This document shows, piece by piece, positions 12,585 through 14,766 of a stretch of DNA of 14,766 nucleotides. The notes under the pieces were generated by a model, which saw only the letters and a program-made list of their open reading frames with translations, was not told where the DNA came from and did no database searches. This DNA comes from Bifidobacterium breve (GTDB lineage: Bacteria; Actinomycetota; Acidimicrobiia; IMCC26256; PALSA-555): positions 1 through 14,766 of the forward strand of contig CAMDCC010000039.1 of assembly GCA_945889545.1 (NCBI GenBank). Reading direction: 5' to 3'. The first letter of the stretch is position 1; each line of letters begins with the position of its first letter. A program made the translations under genes and the position numbers.

Positions 12585-12600
12585 CGCTCGTGTTCCTCTC

Positions 12601-12636
12601 GTTCAGGGGGTCGTTCAGGGGGTCGTTCAGGGGGTC
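12601..12636. repeat. Three perfect 12-bp tandem repeats (GTTCAGGGGGTC)
   Basis: Copies at 12601-12612, 12613-12624 and 12625-12636 are identical, with a partial fourth (GTTCGGGGG) after them. They lie next to the ribosome-binding site of the secreted repeat protein, on its 5' side, so copy number sets the length of the leader or the promoter spacing. Confidence 0.92.
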
Positions 12637-12650
12637 GTTCGGGGGCAAGG

Positions 12651-12666
12651 CGCACTCTGCAGTGCG
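12651..12666. promoter_or_regulatory. Inverted repeat CGCACT-CTGC-AGTGCG upstream of the secreted-protein gene
   Basis: Perfect 6-bp arms around four bases, about 67 bases before the ATG at 12584 and just upstream of the 12-bp repeats. It could be an operator for the secreted-protein gene. Support is symmetry and position only. Confidence 0.3.
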
Positions 12667-12761
12667 TACCTGAAGGCACCCTGAAGCGATCGAAACCCGT
12701 TCTCAGCGTGGTCACAGGGACCTGAGCGCCCCCAGCCCAGGCAGGGAAGAGCGTGAATGGG

Positions 12762-13388
12762 CTAGCTGAGGCCGCGTGCGTCCTGCTTGAGGGCCGTATC
12801 GACGCACAGCGCGGCGGCGACAACGAGGCTCAGGAGCGGGTCCTCCATCGGCTCGTTGATCTCGATGACGTAGTTGTCGGCGGTGGTGAACGCAGCCTTG
12901 GCGAGACCTACCCACTTCTTGGTGATCCGAGCGACCTCCTTGCCGCTCGCGTCCTGAATGTTGAAGTTCCACGCCCGCCAGTTCTCGGCATTGATGGAAC
13001 CCACGGTCTGGCCGCCGGCTTCGAGTGAGAAGCGAATCTTGCCGAACACGTTCGCTTGCTTGACCTGCCCGACCTCGCTGCCATCGGGTCGGGTGAGCAA
13101 GAAGCTCGACTTGACGAACTTGCGCGGGCGCGTGAGCACGAGCACCGCCTTCTCGTCGGCGTCGCGAATCTCGTACGTGTGCGTCATGAACTGGTCGAGG
13201 CTGCTGACGAACCGGGCGATCTTCTTTGCCGTGCTTTGACCGACCTGGGCAACCGCTCCGATCTGGTTGCCCTCTTGATCGAGCACCTTGTACTCGTTGA
13301 CCATCTCGAGCAGCTTGGCCTTCTGGTTCACAACGAGGATCTTCTCGGTGAAGAGCTTCGGGCGGTCGGTCATGTGCTGGTCGGTCAT
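12762..13388 (-). CDS. Phospholipid scramblase/LURP-one-related family protein
   Basis: Product of 208 residues with the beta-barrel layout of scramblase/LURP-one-like proteins: repeated strand pairs such as YKVLDQEGNQIGAVAQV, HTYEIRDADEKAVLVLTRP, SFLLTRPDGSEVGQVKQ, FSLEAGGQTVGSI and FNIQDASGKEVARITKKW. The C-terminal part has a buried hydrophobic helix, LLSLVVAAALCVDTAL, as in the family. Bacterial members have no settled function. ATG 13388 has GGAGG seven bases upstream and overlaps the stop of the amidohydrolase gene by four bases (ATGA), so the two are translationally coupled. A second in-frame ATG at 13373 results from a 15-bp duplication that adds five residues (MTDQH). Confidence 0.85.
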   Translation of the reverse strand: MTDQHMTDRPKLFTEKILVVNQKAKLLEMVNEYKVLDQEGNQIGAVAQVGQSTAKKIARFVSSLDQFMTHTYEIRDADEKAVLVLTRPRKFVKSSFLLTRPDGSEVGQVKQANVFGKIRFSLEAGGQTVGSINAENWRAWNFNIQDASGKEVARITKKWVGLAKAAFTTADNYVIEINEPMEDPLLSLVVAAALCVDTALKQDARGLS

Positions 13389-13393
13389 GTGCT
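13364..13393. repeat. 15-bp tandem duplication across the scramblase-like start codon
   Basis: GGTCGGTCATGTGCT occurs at 13364-13378 and 13379-13393. It duplicates the ATG and next codons of the scramblase-like gene in frame (MTDQHMTD). The upstream copy also creates the ATGA overlap with the amidohydrolase stop. Confidence 0.9.
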
Positions 13394-14536
13394 GGCCTCC
13401 GATGCGTTTGGGATGGGGACTTCGAGGTTGTAGAGGCGAGCGCAGTTGCGCCACAGGATGTCGTCGCGCACCGAGGGCGTGAGCCGGCTGGTGTGCTCGG
13501 CCACGACGGCTTGCGAGTGTGGCCACGTCGAGTCGCTGTGCGGATGGTCGTTCGCCCACATGAGTCGTTCGTGGTTCAACAAGTCGGTGACCCGGAACGC
13601 GACGAGGTCGTCCTGGAAGGTCACGTACACGTTCTCGCGGAAGTACTCGCTCGGTATCCGCGTGAGATCGGCGTCGGCGCTCAGCCAGTTGCGGTGACGG
13701 TCGAACGCATGATCAGCGCGGTACATCCAGTGCGGAACCCAGCCTGCGTCGGCCTCCACACACACGACGCGCAGCTCGGGATGACGCTCGAAGACGCCGC
13801 CGAAGATCAGCGTGCCGATGATGTCCTGGCAACCACGGATGATGCCGAGGAAGCTGTTCATCTTCGGTCCCCGGAACTTTCCGCCGGTCATCTCGTCGAG
13901 GCCGGTGGTGAGGATATGGAACGACAACGGCATGTCGAGCTCGACCGCGGCGCGCCAGAGCGGGTCCCAACGGTGGTCGTCGTAGTCGCCGTCGGCATGA
14001 CATCCGGCGTACCCGGGCAACATCGCGCCGCGCAGCCCGAGCTCGGTGATGTGTTGGAGGTCGTCGACGCCCTCCTCGACGCTGCGGAGCGCGGTCTGGC
14101 CAAGCCCAACGAGTCGTTCGGGTGCATGGCTCTGGAACTCCGTGATCCAAAGGTTGTACGCGTCGAAGCACGCCTTCTTGAAGTCGACGTCGGGATGGTT
14201 GCAGAGGAGCATCCCGACCGAGGGGTACAGGATCTCGGTGCTCACGCCGTCGCGGTCTTGCTCGGTGAGTCGGGCCGCGGGATCCCAGCCACCCGGGTGC
14301 AGCTCATCCCAGCCCACGAACATGAACGGGTGGATCGACTCTGCCGGACGGCCCGCGGCGGCGATCATCCCGTACGGGATGCGGCTGCGACCGTTGTCGA
14401 TGTCCATGACCGCGCCCATCGTCTCGTCGGTGGCCCCGACGGGCGCGCGGTCTCGGAACTTCGGGTCGATGCGGTCGGTGTAGCAATCACCTGGCTCCGT
14501 GATGTGCGAGTCGGCCGAGATCGTGAACAGCGCCAT
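13385..14536 (-). CDS. Amidohydrolase family 2 (ACMSD-like) metal-dependent hydrolase
   Basis: TIM-barrel metal-dependent hydrolase or decarboxylase of 383 residues. Seen: the N-terminal metal motif D9-x-H11 in SADSHITEP, H207 in LSFHIL on the central strand, HPELRVVCVEADAGWVPHWM around 252-271 (typical of the family), and the late aspartate D330 in WANDHPHSDSTWP. This pattern matches uncharacterised actinobacterial amidohydrolases often found near aromatic or steroid catabolic genes. The substrate is unknown. ATG 14536 starts directly at the conserved ISADSH motif, with AAGGG about 10-14 bases upstream; an in-frame extension to 14740 lacks family sequence. It is coupled to the scramblase-like gene and diverges from a PaaK-like gene 114-126 bases away. 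Confidence 0.9.
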   Translation of the reverse strand: MALFTISADSHITEPGDCYTDRIDPKFRDRAPVGATDETMGAVMDIDNGRSRIPYGMIAAAGRPAESIHPFMFVGWDELHPGGWDPAARLTEQDRDGVSTEILYPSVGMLLCNHPDVDFKKACFDAYNLWITEFQSHAPERLVGLGQTALRSVEEGVDDLQHITELGLRGAMLPGYAGCHADGDYDDHRWDPLWRAAVELDMPLSFHILTTGLDEMTGGKFRGPKMNSFLGIIRGCQDIIGTLIFGGVFERHPELRVVCVEADAGWVPHWMYRADHAFDRHRNWLSADADLTRIPSEYFRENVYVTFQDDLVAFRVTDLLNHERLMWANDHPHSDSTWPHSQAVVAEHTSRLTPSVRDDILWRNCARLYNLEVPIPNASEAST

Positions 14537-14662
14537 AAAGCCAAACCCTTCCCGCTCTTGGCGCTGTGCGCCAGGCCGCACCACTCCACCTCGGCGACCG
14601 GTTTGCTGCGCCCCAGCGTACCTGCGGCGCTGATCGGTAACCTCCTGGCCGTGACCGGGGGG

Positions 14663-14766
14663 ATGCCAAGCATCGAGGGGGATCGCTATCTGCATCCGGA
14701 GATCGAGACGATGGCTCGCGCCGACATCGAGGCCATCCAAGAGGAGAAGCTCCTCGATCTCATCCC
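14663..14766 (+). CDS. Phenylacetate-CoA ligase-like (PaaK family) protein, N-terminal fragment
   Basis: Only about 34 codons are in view before the right edge. The frame reads YLHPEIETMARADIEAIQEE then KLLDLIP. This is the hallmark start of PaaK-type adenylate-forming ligases (pattern PEIETMxRxxLxxLQxxxL), which activate aryl acids as CoA thioesters. The start could be ATG 14663 or the in-frame GTG 14651. The GTG has TAACCT (14638-14643) seven bases upstream as a possible -10, which would make it leaderless. It is divergent from the amidohydrolase gene, and both fit aromatic acid or steroid breakdown. Confidence 0.72.
   Translation, partial: MPSIEGDRYLHPEIETMARADIEAIQEEKLLDLI

Noticed and set aside
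13389..13559. N-terminal extension of the scramblase-like protein to 13559
   Set aside because: It would lie inside the amidohydrolase gene; GGAGG seven bases before ATG 13388 decides the start.
14537..14740. N-terminal extension of the amidohydrolase to 14740
   Set aside because: The added residues lack family features and would overlap the divergent PaaK-like start; the conserved metal motif begins right after ATG 14536.

Overview
The window is GC-rich, densely coded DNA with short intergenic gaps and frequent GTG starts. It fits a high-GC actinobacterium, and an Acidimicrobiia-like lineage is my guess. The lineage evidence is a mycothiol-dependent formaldehyde dehydrogenase (mycothiol is an actinobacterial thiol), ergothioneine genes, a Ddn-like F420-type nitroreductase, and operator sites matching the Gram-positive LexA consensus. 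No rRNA, tRNA, transposase, integrase or CRISPR array was seen. No stretch over 300 bases lacks a gene or a gene remnant.

Left part (1-3780): a Baeyer-Villiger monooxygenase, cut by the window edge, diverges from a Rieske non-heme-iron oxygenase alpha subunit, which is followed by an NTF2/SnoaL-fold protein. Together they look like an oxidative catabolic locus for a cyclic, aromatic or steroid-like substrate. A membrane-anchored YceI-like protein follows.

Middle-left (3781-5584): three 13-bp tandem repeats lead into a promoter that carries two LexA-like operators, then a 9-bp hairpin, a strong ribosome-binding site and two small unknown genes that are likely SOS-controlled. Convergent to them lies a remnant of the 3' end of an S51 peptidase gene. 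It is a near-copy of the intact gene 0.9 kb away. Between the two copies sit a frameshifted small membrane-protein gene and a 51-residue basic protein.

Centre (5585-9206): a minus-strand gene train reads small ORF, egtB, egtD, flavodoxin-fold NAD(P)H:FMN reductase, S51 peptidase. The egtB product has type II signatures, and no egtA, egtC or egtE is present, which suggests a short ergothioneine route. Upstream in the same direction are mscR (mycothiol-dependent formaldehyde oxidation) and a DUF2207-type membrane protein, so two low-molecular-weight thiol systems lie side by side.

Right part (11458-14766): a Ddn-like nitroreductase converges, across a strong hairpin, on a secreted four-cysteine repeat protein. 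An amidohydrolase is translationally coupled to a scramblase/LURP-one-like protein, and the start of a phenylacetate-CoA-ligase-like gene diverges from them at the right edge.

A window-wide oddity is that six short tandem duplications (11-15 bp, 2-3 copies) lie at or just upstream of translation starts. Some of them duplicate a start codon or a promoter-like hexamer.
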